Shown in pieces: positions 1-8,272 of a DNA stretch of 15,264 bases. This DNA is from CAMEON01 sp045531965. Its GTDB lineage: Bacteria > Bacillota > Clostridia > Oscillospirales > CAG-272. The translations under genes were made by a program, and so were the position numbers. How positions within the stretch are numbered: position 1 is the first letter of the stretch; the number at the start of each line of letters is the position of its first letter. The DNA is taken from the NCBI GenBank assembly GCA_045531965.1, contig JAZSFA010000093.1:1-15264 (forward strand), read 5' to 3'. The notes under the pieces were generated by a model. It made no database searches. It was not told where the DNA came from and worked only from the letters and a program-made list of their open reading frames with translations.

Positions 1-145
1 AGCGAACCTGGCCCGTTCACGGGCGGCAAGTAACAGTCCCCACGCAGTTGGCAGTTCGTATAGATGCGTTTACGCATAGCGAAGAACAGAGGGCTATGCC
101 CGCATGTGAAAAACCACCCGCTTGGCGGGTGGATGTTTATTGTGG
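1..145. other. Non-coding stretch with four small hairpins
   Basis: I see no convincing gene here. Four short perfect inverted repeats lie in a row: 11-15/20-24 (GCCCG/CGGGC), 64-68/73-77 (ATGCG/CGCAT), 91-94/98-101 (GGGC/GCCC, loop TAT) and 114-121/125-132 (CCACCCGC/GCGGGTGG, loop TTG). One forward frame stays open from the window edge to about 174, but it has no start inside the window and no recognised motif. Such clustered hairpins occur at the right end of IS200/IS605-type elements and in their guide RNAs. That is only one possible reading, since no transposase is visible. Confidence 0.5.
114..140 (+). terminator. Possible terminator of a gene left of the window
   Basis: An 8-bp GC-rich stem (114-121 with 125-132, loop TTG) is preceded by five A residues and followed by ATGTTTATT. 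The T tract is weak and interrupted, so termination would be modest. It could equally be the last hairpin of a structured element covering 1-145. Confidence 0.4.
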
Positions 146-172
146 CGTTTTGCACAATTTTCGGAGAAACAA

Positions 173-201
173 TTGACATTATTGTATTGTTATGCTATAA
201 T
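173..201 (+). promoter_or_regulatory. Sigma-A promoter for the exported protein gene
   Basis: The -35 box TTGACA (173-178) and -10 box TATAAT (196-201) both match consensus and are 17 bases apart. A TG at 193-194 makes it an extended -10 promoter. Transcription should start near 208, leaving a leader of under 40 bases, too short for a riboswitch. No operator palindrome is obvious, so expression may be strong and constitutive. Confidence 0.9.
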
Positions 202-245
202 AACTAAGCAGATGTTTTCTGTTAACTCTTGAAAGGAGAGACAAA

Positions 246-1886
246 ATGAAAAAATTACTTGCATTGGTGCTTTGTATCGCCGCCCTTTTGGTGATCGGTG
301 CCGTCGTTGCTTCTGCCGAAGTGGTGGAGGAAGCGGGTTACTACATCGAGAAATCCCCTAAGACCGAAGAGATCCTGGCGGGTCAAGCGGGCGAAGGCGA
401 TATTGCATGGGAGGTTCCTTTCCTGCACATCACCCCCGAGCTCGACGGCAACATCGGCAAAAACGAATATTATCCCTTTGAACTGTACGAGGACTATCTT
501 TCCTGGCTGGCAAACTCCACCGATCCCACCAGCGAGGAGATCCCTAACACCAAGGAAGATTTTCTGATGTTCTATGAATCCACACAAGAAGGCTTTTTCA
601 GACCCTACTGGGGTTGGGACGGCACGTATATGTACCTGGCCTTTGAGGTCAACCTTGTGAATGGTTATACCTGTACCCCCGAGGTCATGGGCGGCGACAC
701 CTTCCTGTGGGCTTACAACTGCCTCCAGGTAGGTTTGGCACCTGCCGATGCTACGGGCACGGAGGGCTATGTTGAGTTAGGCTTCGGTGTTCACAGCGAG
801 ACCAACGAGTCCCTGACCTTCAACTGGTTTGGCAATTACTGCCCCAAGGCGGGCGAGGATTTCATAGGTTATTATGACGAGGAAAATCAAGTGCTCCGTT
901 ATGAGATCCGCATCCATTTGCAAACCGCTCTGGGGCTGACCGACCGCCTCGTGGAGAACGGTGACGCCGTCAATTATGCATGGGTGCTCTCCGTTAACGG
1001 TGAGACCACCGGCCCCTATGACGTATGGCACTTGTTCTTCTGTCACGGCATCAGCGGTCCTCACGCCAAGAACGTCAATAACTTCGCACGCATTACATTC
1101 ACAGGCAAGCCTGACGGCATGGATATTCCCGTGGCCGACATTCCCGGCATGAGCCAGGAGGACATCGACTATCATTTGTGGGAATACATCGACATGAGTG
1201 ACGAAAATGTTGTCAAGACCTTTGAGGGCGAAAATGCGGGTGTTGAATATATCACCGAGGGCGAGGAATCCTTCATGCGGATCACCTCCTTGTCTAACAA
1301 GGATATTCCCTACGTCTACAGCAATAAGTATCCCAAAAATATTGTGGGCGGTCAGGGCGACTACGTGGTGGTCAAGTACCGCACTTCTTCTCCCGAAGCA
1401 GAAGAACTGGGTATCATCTTCCGTAACGTCTTTGATAAGGAATACCATCCCGATGATTGCTACACCGAATTTATTGGAACCGATGGTGAATGGCACACCA
1501 TGATCTTCTACATGCGAGGAGAGAATAACTGGCAGCACTTCATTCTGAACATGGGTTTGGTTCCCTTTGCTTACTCCGAAAAGTCTGCCCAGGAGACCAT
1601 TGATATTGCATGGATCAAGTTCTATGAGAAAGATCCGACCGATCTGTATATCGATGATTTCTATGATCCTTCTGCAGATCAGCCCGAGGAGACCACCGAA
1701 GCTCCCGCAGACGTGACGGAAGCACCTACCGAAGGTTCTACTGAGGCACCGACGCAGACCCCTACAGAGTCCGGTGCTGTAACAACCGATTCCTCGGAAG
1801 AAAGCGGCTGTGCTTCTCTCATGGGTTCTTTGGCTGTGATCATGACGGCAGTTGCCGCGGCTTTCGTGCTGAAGAAAAAAGACTGA
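246..1886 (+). CDS. Exported, C-terminally anchored carbohydrate-binding-type protein
   Basis: A 546-residue secreted protein of unknown exact function. Residues 1-24 are a signal peptide: MKK, a hydrophobic core, and an ASA cleavage site at 22-24. Residues about 55-285 resemble a CBM9/DOMON-like beta-sandwich of the sort found in sugar-binding surface proteins (LDGNIGKNEYY near 67-77, YWGWDGTYMYLAFEV near 121-135). Residues about 318-475 look like a second beta-sandwich. A Thr/Pro/Glu-rich linker (476-518) follows, then SGCAS (520-524 region), a hydrophobic helix and a KKKD tail, which fits a membrane or cell-wall retention signal without LPXTG. The start is supported by AAAGGAG eight or so bases upstream. 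It converges on the minus-strand glycoside hydrolase operon and could capture the polysaccharide that operon processes. No catalytic motif is visible. Domain names rest on pattern recognition. Confidence 0.85.
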   Translation: MKKLLALVLCIAALLVIGAVVASAEVVEEAGYYIEKSPKTEEILAGQAGEGDIAWEVPFLHITPELDGNIGKNEYYPFELYEDYLSWLANSTDPTSEEIPNTKEDFLMFYESTQEGFFRPYWGWDGTYMYLAFEVNLVNGYTCTPEVMGGDTFLWAYNCLQVGLAPADATGTEGYVELGFGVHSETNESLTFNWFGNYCPKAGEDFIGYYDEENQVLRYEIRIHLQTALGLTDRLVENGDAVNYAWVLSVNGETTGPYDVWHLFFCHGISGPHAKNVNNFARITFTGKPDGMDIPVADIPGMSQEDIDYHLWEYIDMSDENVVKTFEGENAGVEYITEGEESFMRITSLSNKDIPYVYSNKYPKNIVGGQGDYVVVKYRTSSPEAEELGIIFRNVFDKEYHPDDCYTEFIGTDGEWHTMIFYMRGENNWQHFILNMGLVPFAYSEKSAQETIDIAWIKFYEKDPTDLYIDDFYDPSADQPEETTEAPADVTEAPTEGSTEAPTQTPTESGAVTTDSSEESGCASLMGSLAVIMTAVAAAFVLKKKD

Positions 1887-1903
1887 TCCATAGCATTGAT
1901 GCT

Positions 1904-1936
1904 AAAAAAACCCCGCTCATATGAGCGGTGTTTTTT
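1904..1936. terminator. Bidirectional terminator between convergent genes
   Basis: A perfect 16-base palindrome (1913-1928, CCGCTCAT/ATGAGCGG) is flanked by seven A residues on the left (1904-1910) and six T residues on the right (1931-1936). The same hairpin can therefore end transcription of the exported protein gene and of the minus-strand operon, whose last stop codon lies at 1963. Confidence 0.92.
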
Positions 1937-1962
1937 GTTAACAGATGATAGGCTTTGTTAAA

Positions 1963-4908
1963 TTACTTATCCACATGAAAATCGGTTGCATAGACGGCGA
2001 TGGTTTCTTTTCTGTCCGTCCAAATACCCAAATGGTACAGTCCATCCCGGGGCACGGCGAACGTAAAGCGACCTGTCAGCCAGGGATGACCTTCGCTGTA
2101 ACCGCCGATGGTTCCTTGGATGGGTGTGTCTGCCAGTATTTTACCTTCGGGACGACGGATAAACGCCTTAAAGGTTCCGCTGGCTTTATACCGGAAAGTC
2201 ATGGTGTGCTCTCCCGCCGTCAGATATAATCCTTGCCAAAGGTTGGTGGGTGCACCTTTCGTAGGCTTGACATAAGCGCAAGAGACACCATACAATTCGG
2301 TCTGACCTACGCCTTCGGGGTTGTCATAGCTCCAGTTGGAAAGTCCAACTCGCCAGTTGGGATTTCTTTCGGCGGGACGGCGCAAGAAATCACCGTACTC
2401 AAAATCCGAGGGACTGTGATAACCAAAGTCATTATCACAATCCGTGATCCGAAGGCCCAATCCCACGGGGCTCTTGAGCCAACAGTTGTGGATACTCACG
2501 TGGTTAACGGGAGAAAAATCGTCTGTCTCAGAACCGTCAAAGGGGAATTTTCCGTAGTAAGGATTGTCTGTCCAGCCACCCAAAGATAGGCGACCCTCCA
2601 AAATCGTATCAAAGATGTGGATGTTTTTGACTTCCTGACGTTCCAGATCGGGAGCGTTGGTACCCCATGTGCAGAAGGAAACCGCGCTGGCGGTGAAGGT
2701 GTAACAGTTGAAGCAAGAATGGGATAACTCAACGTTTTGCGTTCCTCGCACGGTACCGGGATAGGCATAATACCACAGCATGTCCCGAGGATCATTATAG
2801 CTGGAGGACATGCAGATACCGTCGTCGTTGTTGTTGAGCAGAATACGGGTGAAGATCATACCGTCCGAACCACTGGGCCACAGACCATCAGCGCCTGTGC
2901 ATTTGGATTCGTCCATGTAAATGTTGCCGAAATATCCGTGCTTATTGCCGGCAAGGCAGATGTATACACCGCTGGAGCGAAGGATATTCAAGTCGGTCAC
3001 TTCAATGTCTTCACATTCAATGATACCCACAGGGCAAACATGCATACGGTCGCAACAACCAATGCACACGTTATCTCCAATAAATCTGAAATATCCATCC
3101 TCACTACGGCTTTCTGTATCACACAGACGAATGGTGCCGGGACCGGTTAATTTAATCTTTTCCTCCCGAAAAGCGTAAAGCAGGGGAAGGTTACCGGAAG
3201 AATGATTAGCGGGCCAGTTAATGCCTGTCATGGCGACATTATGACCGAATCGGGGCAGGACTTCATAGTGCTTCAAGTCATCGGACTGCCACAAGACAGC
3301 ATTATCGTCAATGTGAAGCTCGGTATAGCTATAGAGACGCAAATTGGTGACCAGATACCGTTTGCCCATGGGTGAATCGTCACCGGGGATAACCACACGA
3401 CCGCCGCCAGAAGTGTGCGCCATGTCCAATGCTTTTTGAATCGCCTTGGTATCGTCGGTAAAGCCATCTCCTTTGGCACCAAAGGCAGCATCGGTAACCA
3501 CAAAATCACGCGAGGGCAATTCAAAAGCATAGGGATTAGGGGTACAGATATCTCGCCAGTTTTCTATCCGACTACGACTGTCGAAACAGATAAAGCCTCC
3601 GTCGCGTGTGCGGATTACGCCCAAAAACCAAGCGGAAACACGGGACACCCGCTCTCCGTACAGAGGATAGGTCAAGGTCGTGATGGCCTTTGCTTCGGAT
3701 GAAGCCAGCAAAAGCAGATTTTCGGGATCTTCATGGATGTTGTGGGGGAAGATTTCGTAAATTTCCAGAGGCAGACCCACATACTCAGGATCAACCTCGC
3801 AGGTGACTGTAATCTCGCGTTTTGCTGTGTCCGCGACGCAAGAAAGGAATCTGCCCGACGTGGGTCGGATGGTTTTTTCCTGTTCAAATGCCAGCTTGCG
3901 GATGGTCATGACACCGTCTTGGGGCGCGTGAGGCAAAAGCTTCAGTCCTGTCAGACGTCCTGTCGCCTTGGGATGATCCGATAGATTGAGATAGACCGTT
4001 GCGCCATCCGCGAGTCCGGACAAAGAGAAGCGTTTTTGTTTGTCGGATGAATAAAAATCCTCATCTTCTGTTTTGAAGGCAAGAGTCATATCCGTCATAT
4101 CGACAGAGCATTCCAAGCGCATGACGACTGTATTCTTAATGGGTAAGAAGACGTCGCACACCGTGTCAGCCGCGTCGGTCAGATCCGGGAAGGTTAGCGA
4201 CGAATTGGGACCGGCAAAATGGTAGATGATAGCCCCGCTTTGGTGGTTGACAGAACCGTTTTCTACGTTAAACAGTGTTTCCATACCGCTGCCATCAAAG
4301 GTAAAATCCACAGCCATGCTGGCTTCGATCGTGTCTAGTTTACATATGCCTTGCCATCCCTCGGCGCTTTCGTCAATGGTGTACGTAAAGCGAATGGAAG
4401 ATACCGATGCCAGAATGGATTCACCCGCAAAATTGGCGTAGTAGCGGTTAAAACCGTAATTGGTTGCTTGCATAGTTCTGCTGACTTCTCCCGAGACCCC
4501 CGCAAGCGTAACCGTCATATAGGACTGACTGATCAATAGGGGATCGGGTTTTTCTACGAAATATTTATTTTCGGCTACTTCCTTGAAGTAGAGACTGTCT
4601 CGCTCACCGTCATAAGCTGAATGAGCAAATGTGATCATAGGATGGGTGGTCAGATCTACGGGTGCATCAAAGTGATACGTCACTGTTTGTTCATGGAGAA
4701 ATTGTCCGTCTGCATTCTTTTTTGCCACGGTTCTGAGGGCATGTGTTCCCGAAGAGATAAGGTCGGGTTGAAGGGATTGTATGGAGACACGCGTGCATCC
4801 TTCTGTTGCCACATGGGACAGGGCGGCGGTATCGGAAAAATCGATCAAGGATACCAAATTTTTTAGATAGAGACGGCGGTTAGACAAAGAGTTATTGGAA
4901 ATCTGCAT
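1963..4908 (-). CDS. GH28-like right-handed beta-helix protein (second paralogue)
   Basis: A 981-residue protein, last gene of the operon. I start it at the ATG at 4908 because AAAGGA sits six bases upstream; an in-frame TTG at 4923 would place that ribosome site inside the gene. No signal peptide is present, so it should be cytoplasmic. Residues 1-460 form beta-rich modules I cannot assign. From about 468 a pectate-lyase-3/GH28 type helix begins (AFGAKGDGFTDDTKAIQKAL, then GGGRVVIPG). It carries TGADGL (671-676) and NNDDG (693-697), so Asp674, Asp695 and Asp696 repeat the 21-residue spacing of the three catalytic Asp residues of fungal polygalacturonase. The canonical HG and RIK motifs are absent, and TWGT (747-750) lies where RIK would be. 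Residues about 835-981 look like a carbohydrate-binding beta-sandwich. It is paralogous to the gene upstream. The substrate is unknown; a glycosidase is likely, but not a standard polygalacturonase. Confidence 0.85.
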   Translation of the reverse strand: MQISNNSLSNRRLYLKNLVSLIDFSDTAALSHVATEGCTRVSIQSLQPDLISSGTHALRTVAKKNADGQFLHEQTVTYHFDAPVDLTTHPMITFAHSAYDGERDSLYFKEVAENKYFVEKPDPLLISQSYMTVTLAGVSGEVSRTMQATNYGFNRYYANFAGESILASVSSIRFTYTIDESAEGWQGICKLDTIEASMAVDFTFDGSGMETLFNVENGSVNHQSGAIIYHFAGPNSSLTFPDLTDAADTVCDVFLPIKNTVVMRLECSVDMTDMTLAFKTEDEDFYSSDKQKRFSLSGLADGATVYLNLSDHPKATGRLTGLKLLPHAPQDGVMTIRKLAFEQEKTIRPTSGRFLSCVADTAKREITVTCEVDPEYVGLPLEIYEIFPHNIHEDPENLLLLASSEAKAITTLTYPLYGERVSRVSAWFLGVIRTRDGGFICFDSRSRIENWRDICTPNPYAFELPSRDFVVTDAAFGAKGDGFTDDTKAIQKALDMAHTSGGGRVVIPGDDSPMGKRYLVTNLRLYSYTELHIDDNAVLWQSDDLKHYEVLPRFGHNVAMTGINWPANHSSGNLPLLYAFREEKIKLTGPGTIRLCDTESRSEDGYFRFIGDNVCIGCCDRMHVCPVGIIECEDIEVTDLNILRSSGVYICLAGNKHGYFGNIYMDESKCTGADGLWPSGSDGMIFTRILLNNNDDGICMSSSYNDPRDMLWYYAYPGTVRGTQNVELSHSCFNCYTFTASAVSFCTWGTNAPDLERQEVKNIHIFDTILEGRLSLGGWTDNPYYGKFPFDGSETDDFSPVNHVSIHNCWLKSPVGLGLRITDCDNDFGYHSPSDFEYGDFLRRPAERNPNWRVGLSNWSYDNPEGVGQTELYGVSCAYVKPTKGAPTNLWQGLYLTAGEHTMTFRYKASGTFKAFIRRPEGKILADTPIQGTIGGYSEGHPWLTGRFTFAVPRDGLYHLGIWTDRKETIAVYATDFHVDK

Positions 4909-4914
4909 GGCTGT

Positions 4915-4920
4915 TCCTTT
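4915..4920 (-). promoter_or_regulatory. Ribosome binding site deciding the start at 4908
   Basis: On the minus strand AAAGGA lies six bases before ATG 4908. It is an ideal site for that start and would be coding sequence if translation began at the TTG at 4923. It lies in the 20-base gap after the upstream stop codon, which favours tight coupling within the operon. Confidence 0.85.
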
Positions 4921-4928
4921 CAAAAAGA

Positions 4929-7900
4929 TTAGATTTTCAGGCTGTTGATCGCAATGCCGGCATCACAAAGGAAAATGCCCGCAAGACCACGGATGACATC
5001 TACGGTTACGCTATCATACAATGCACCGTCAATCCAAATATTTGTGCTTTTTTTGTCAACCTCTAGACCAAAGATGTGGAAATCGTTAGAAGTGAAGAAG
5101 AAATTGGGACGACGGTAAAGCTCGGTCTCCACGCCGTCGGTCACGTCAATCAGATGAAGCTCACATTGCTGATGGCAAACTCGAAGCTCTCTGTAGCCGT
5201 TTTCGCGCACGCCGAAACGGATGCCATAGCCGCGGATGTCAGATTCGGGGTCAGCATGCTCCAAGCGGACAGCACAGGTCAGGTGGAAGGTTTCATAGGG
5301 ATTGACCGAGGGCAGGAACAGATCTCCCTCGGCACGGGCACGGAGATAGACTTTGCCATTTTCCGACAGCGGCAAAAACTCTTTGCCTGTGACAAAGGTT
5401 TTATTGATTTCCTTCATATAGGTAGCCTCGCGGGCAAGACGGATGGCTTCTTCGTCTATCTGACTTTGGATACGGCACACATCGAAAATAGCGTATCCTT
5501 CGGGGTCTTCACCCATATTGCGGATGCCTACGAACACGTTGACTGCCTCCGCTTCGGTGATGTCAAATGCGAGAGACTCGTAGACGGGGCGGTGAGATTT
5601 TACCTTTTTGGAAGCGATGATCTTTCCCGTTTCGATCTCTGACACGAACAGCTCCGCGCCTTCCTCACCCGTCATGACCTCGGCGGTGAAAATATGGTGA
5701 CCCATGGTCAGATATAAGCCCTGGGCAGCACTCACCTCACCTTTGTCAAAGTGGGAGATGCGTCCCTTTTCTTTATCAGCGTAGATAACCGTGTCGATGG
5801 AAGCAGGATCGGTATTTTTGAACAGTGTCCAGTTGGCAAGACCGCCCAACGTAAAGTCACCGTTGCGGAAGTTATTTGTGGAATGCACGCCGCAATCGGT
5901 GATCACATTGGTGCAGGCGATGGGGCCTAGAGTGCAGTTCCCCTCATAGCGATTGCCCAGGATTCGCACGTTCTTGACGGGGGAATAATCGTCGGTCTCG
6001 GTGTTATCAAAGGGCTGCTTACCGGCGTAGGGGTTGTCGGGCCAGGCACCTACGGGATTGACCGAGGTAAGGTAGTTGTCATAGGCGTAGATATCGCTGA
6101 TCTCCTCACGCTCCTGAATGGGGTCGCTCGTGCCCCAGGTGATGAAGGCCAATGCCTTGCCGCCACCCGAATTGAGATAGGAATGGACCACGGTGATGTC
6201 ACGGCAGCCGTTATCCTCGTCCTTCAGATTCGTCCACCAAAGAATGCCGCGGGGGTCGTAGTAGTGGCAGGACATGACCACGCCGTCGTCATTGGACTGG
6301 AAGAAGCAACGGTTCACTTTGACGTGATGTGCCCCCGCCACGCCAAGGCCGTCACCGCTAACGCACTTGACCTCATGGAGACGGAGGTTGGCGAGATAGA
6401 CGTACTTGGAATGGTTGTATTCGGTGTGATAGTTGTTGGAACGGATGATCTCAAAGTCACGGCACTCGCAATAGTCCACACGGAAAAAGCCAATGGGGAT
6501 CACGTGGATGCGGTCGGGACAGCCCGAGGCGTAGCCGGGCATATCCACGCCCTCTTCCGAGCCCGTGTCCATCATGCGGATGGAGCCATGCCCAGTGATC
6601 TTGATGTGGTGGATGTTGGCGCCCTGAATGAGCGGAAGATTGCAGACGTGAAGGCAATGAGTCCAGTTGATACCGGGGATGACCCCGTCGTGACCGTAGG
6701 TCACCTCGTAGTCATAATCATCTATCAGTTGGGATTGCCACAAGAGAGCACCGTTTTCAAAGTGAAGATCCACGTTGGACCTCATGAGCAGAGAGGTCAC
6801 GATATAGCGGCGTCCGTAGCGATCAAAAGATCCGGGAAGCAAAACTCTGCCGCCACCGGCTTTGGATACGAGGTCAATAGCCTCTTGAATGGCATCGGTG
6901 TCATCGTGAACGGCGTCGCCGTAGGCTCCGCAATCCAAAACCGAAACCGTGTAGTCGGGGAGGTCAAAGGCATAGGGATTCTCATCAAAATCCTCGTAAT
7001 TTTCAATGTAAAACCGCTCGCAAAGGCAGAGGGGCTTCTGCCCTTCCGCTTCAGCGAAGGCGAGGAGCTGGTAGGGAAGCAGTGTGGTGTATTCGTCGCG
7101 GAGTGGGATGTGATTGATGGTAAAACTCTCGGTCAGAGGGCACTCACCAATCAGCCGCTTGCCTGTAGTGGATTCCACCCCCGCGGCGGTAGGGGCGTTG
7201 GCCATGGTGGTGGCGTAAATGCGGATAACACCGTTCATATAGGCAGAAAGCGCCTCGTTCATCTCAACCTTGCCGCAAATCTTCACCGTCTCGGCGATAG
7301 GATCAGCAGTACAGGAGGTGATCACACCCGCATAATCGATCAGGGGTTTCTCCTGCTCAAAGGAGTAACGGTGAATGATGATCTCACCCGAACCCTCAGC
7401 GGAGAGAATGAACTGCGTCAGACGACCGTCACAAATCTCGGGGAGCGCAGAGAGATTGAAATAGTAGGCGTGGGGCTGATCATCCTGCGCCAGTGGCAAA
7501 GTGATGGCGCGGTAATGACCCCAAGGGTGAGTCGTGGTGGCAAAAGAAAGGGTGATATATTCAGCGGTTGATTTGTTGGTCAGCACCATAAAAACCGTAT
7601 TGCGTCGAGGCATGAGCATATTGTAGGGCGTGCCCGCGTGGTCGGGAAACTCAGGGGAGAGCATCCACGTATCACCGTCCAAGGTCAGCACCATAGCACC
7701 GCCCTCGTCGGTCAGGGTAGCCTCACCGTCTCCAGCACAATCCAAGCCCTTGCTGTTCACGGTGTAAAAATGGGACTGACCGCTCACCTGCCCGAGATTG
7801 TCCAGCACAAAGCCGTAGGTCAGGGAGACCTCAACCTCGGGTGTGTCCCACTTGGGGTCATATGGCTTGGTCTCCAAGGTCATACGGACGGGGACGAAAT

Positions 7901-8255
7901 CCATCTTCAAGGTAGAGAACAGGCGAGGCTGTTCGGTCATGTAACAAACCGAGCAGAAGCTTTCGCCCTCGGGACCCCACAGAGTCACGCGGCAGAGCAT
8001 ACCTTCTCCCTTGCCTTGGGAGATCATGAAGCCCGACACCTCGTCAAAGCGTGCGCCCTGCTCGGGGGTCAAAGAAATCTCTATGGGCTTGGCGTTTGTG
8101 GTCAAGGTTAAGCTGCAGATGGGCTCGGCAGCCTCAAAGATGAAGCGGCCCGCCTCGTGGTTCTGGGACAGGGTCCAGTTGTCGGCGGCGTAGGTGTAGT
8201 CGGTCTGACGGATCTTTTCGTAGGTGTACTTGTTCTTGACGAGGTAGCGGGACAT
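4929..8255 (-). CDS. GH28-like right-handed beta-helix protein with C-terminal sugar-binding domains
   Basis: A 1108-residue multidomain protein without a signal peptide. Residues 1-430 are unassigned beta-rich modules shared with the downstream paralogue; both end with a FEQEK motif (299-303 here). The helix spans about 435-790 (DCGAYGDAVHDDTDAIQEAI, GGGRVLLPG). Asp635 in SGDGL and Asp656/Asp657 in NDDG keep the GH28 three-Asp spacing, while HG and RIK are missing and TWGTSDP (706-712) is conserved instead. Residues about 797-928 begin NGDFTLGGLANW and resemble a CBM4/9-type domain. Residues about 945-1108 resemble a LamG/concanavalin-like sandwich (IDGALYDSV near the end); this last domain is absent from the paralogue. 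AGGAG lies seven bases before the ATG. The gene sits 17 bases after the GH43 gene. It probably cleaves a glycan fragment in the cytoplasm; specificity is unknown. Confidence 0.87.
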   Translation of the reverse strand: MSRYLVKNKYTYEKIRQTDYTYAADNWTLSQNHEAGRFIFEAAEPICSLTLTTNAKPIEISLTPEQGARFDEVSGFMISQGKGEGMLCRVTLWGPEGESFCSVCYMTEQPRLFSTLKMDFVPVRMTLETKPYDPKWDTPEVEVSLTYGFVLDNLGQVSGQSHFYTVNSKGLDCAGDGEATLTDEGGAMVLTLDGDTWMLSPEFPDHAGTPYNMLMPRRNTVFMVLTNKSTAEYITLSFATTTHPWGHYRAITLPLAQDDQPHAYYFNLSALPEICDGRLTQFILSAEGSGEIIIHRYSFEQEKPLIDYAGVITSCTADPIAETVKICGKVEMNEALSAYMNGVIRIYATTMANAPTAAGVESTTGKRLIGECPLTESFTINHIPLRDEYTTLLPYQLLAFAEAEGQKPLCLCERFYIENYEDFDENPYAFDLPDYTVSVLDCGAYGDAVHDDTDAIQEAIDLVSKAGGGRVLLPGSFDRYGRRYIVTSLLMRSNVDLHFENGALLWQSQLIDDYDYEVTYGHDGVIPGINWTHCLHVCNLPLIQGANIHHIKITGHGSIRMMDTGSEEGVDMPGYASGCPDRIHVIPIGFFRVDYCECRDFEIIRSNNYHTEYNHSKYVYLANLRLHEVKCVSGDGLGVAGAHHVKVNRCFFQSNDDGVVMSCHYYDPRGILWWTNLKDEDNGCRDITVVHSYLNSGGGKALAFITWGTSDPIQEREEISDIYAYDNYLTSVNPVGAWPDNPYAGKQPFDNTETDDYSPVKNVRILGNRYEGNCTLGPIACTNVITDCGVHSTNNFRNGDFTLGGLANWTLFKNTDPASIDTVIYADKEKGRISHFDKGEVSAAQGLYLTMGHHIFTAEVMTGEEGAELFVSEIETGKIIASKKVKSHRPVYESLAFDITEAEAVNVFVGIRNMGEDPEGYAIFDVCRIQSQIDEEAIRLAREATYMKEINKTFVTGKEFLPLSENGKVYLRARAEGDLFLPSVNPYETFHLTCAVRLEHADPESDIRGYGIRFGVRENGYRELRVCHQQCELHLIDVTDGVETELYRRPNFFFTSNDFHIFGLEVDKKSTNIWIDGALYDSVTVDVIRGLAGIFLCDAGIAINSLKI

Positions 8256-8272
8256 GGCATTTCTCCTCTCAA

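Noticed and set aside
777..1538. A 253-codon minus-strand frame inside the exported protein gene
   Set aside because: The forward gene has a promoter, ribosome site, signal peptide and terminator; the antisense frame has none of these.
6183..7571. A 462-codon forward open frame inside the 1108-residue beta-helix gene
   Set aside because: Shadow of the minus-strand gene, Val/Gly/His-rich, with no recognisable domain and no convincing ribosome site.
1963..8255. Calling both beta-helix proteins polygalacturonases
   Set aside because: The HG and RIK motifs needed for galacturonate binding are missing in both, so a specific pectinase name would overstate the evidence.
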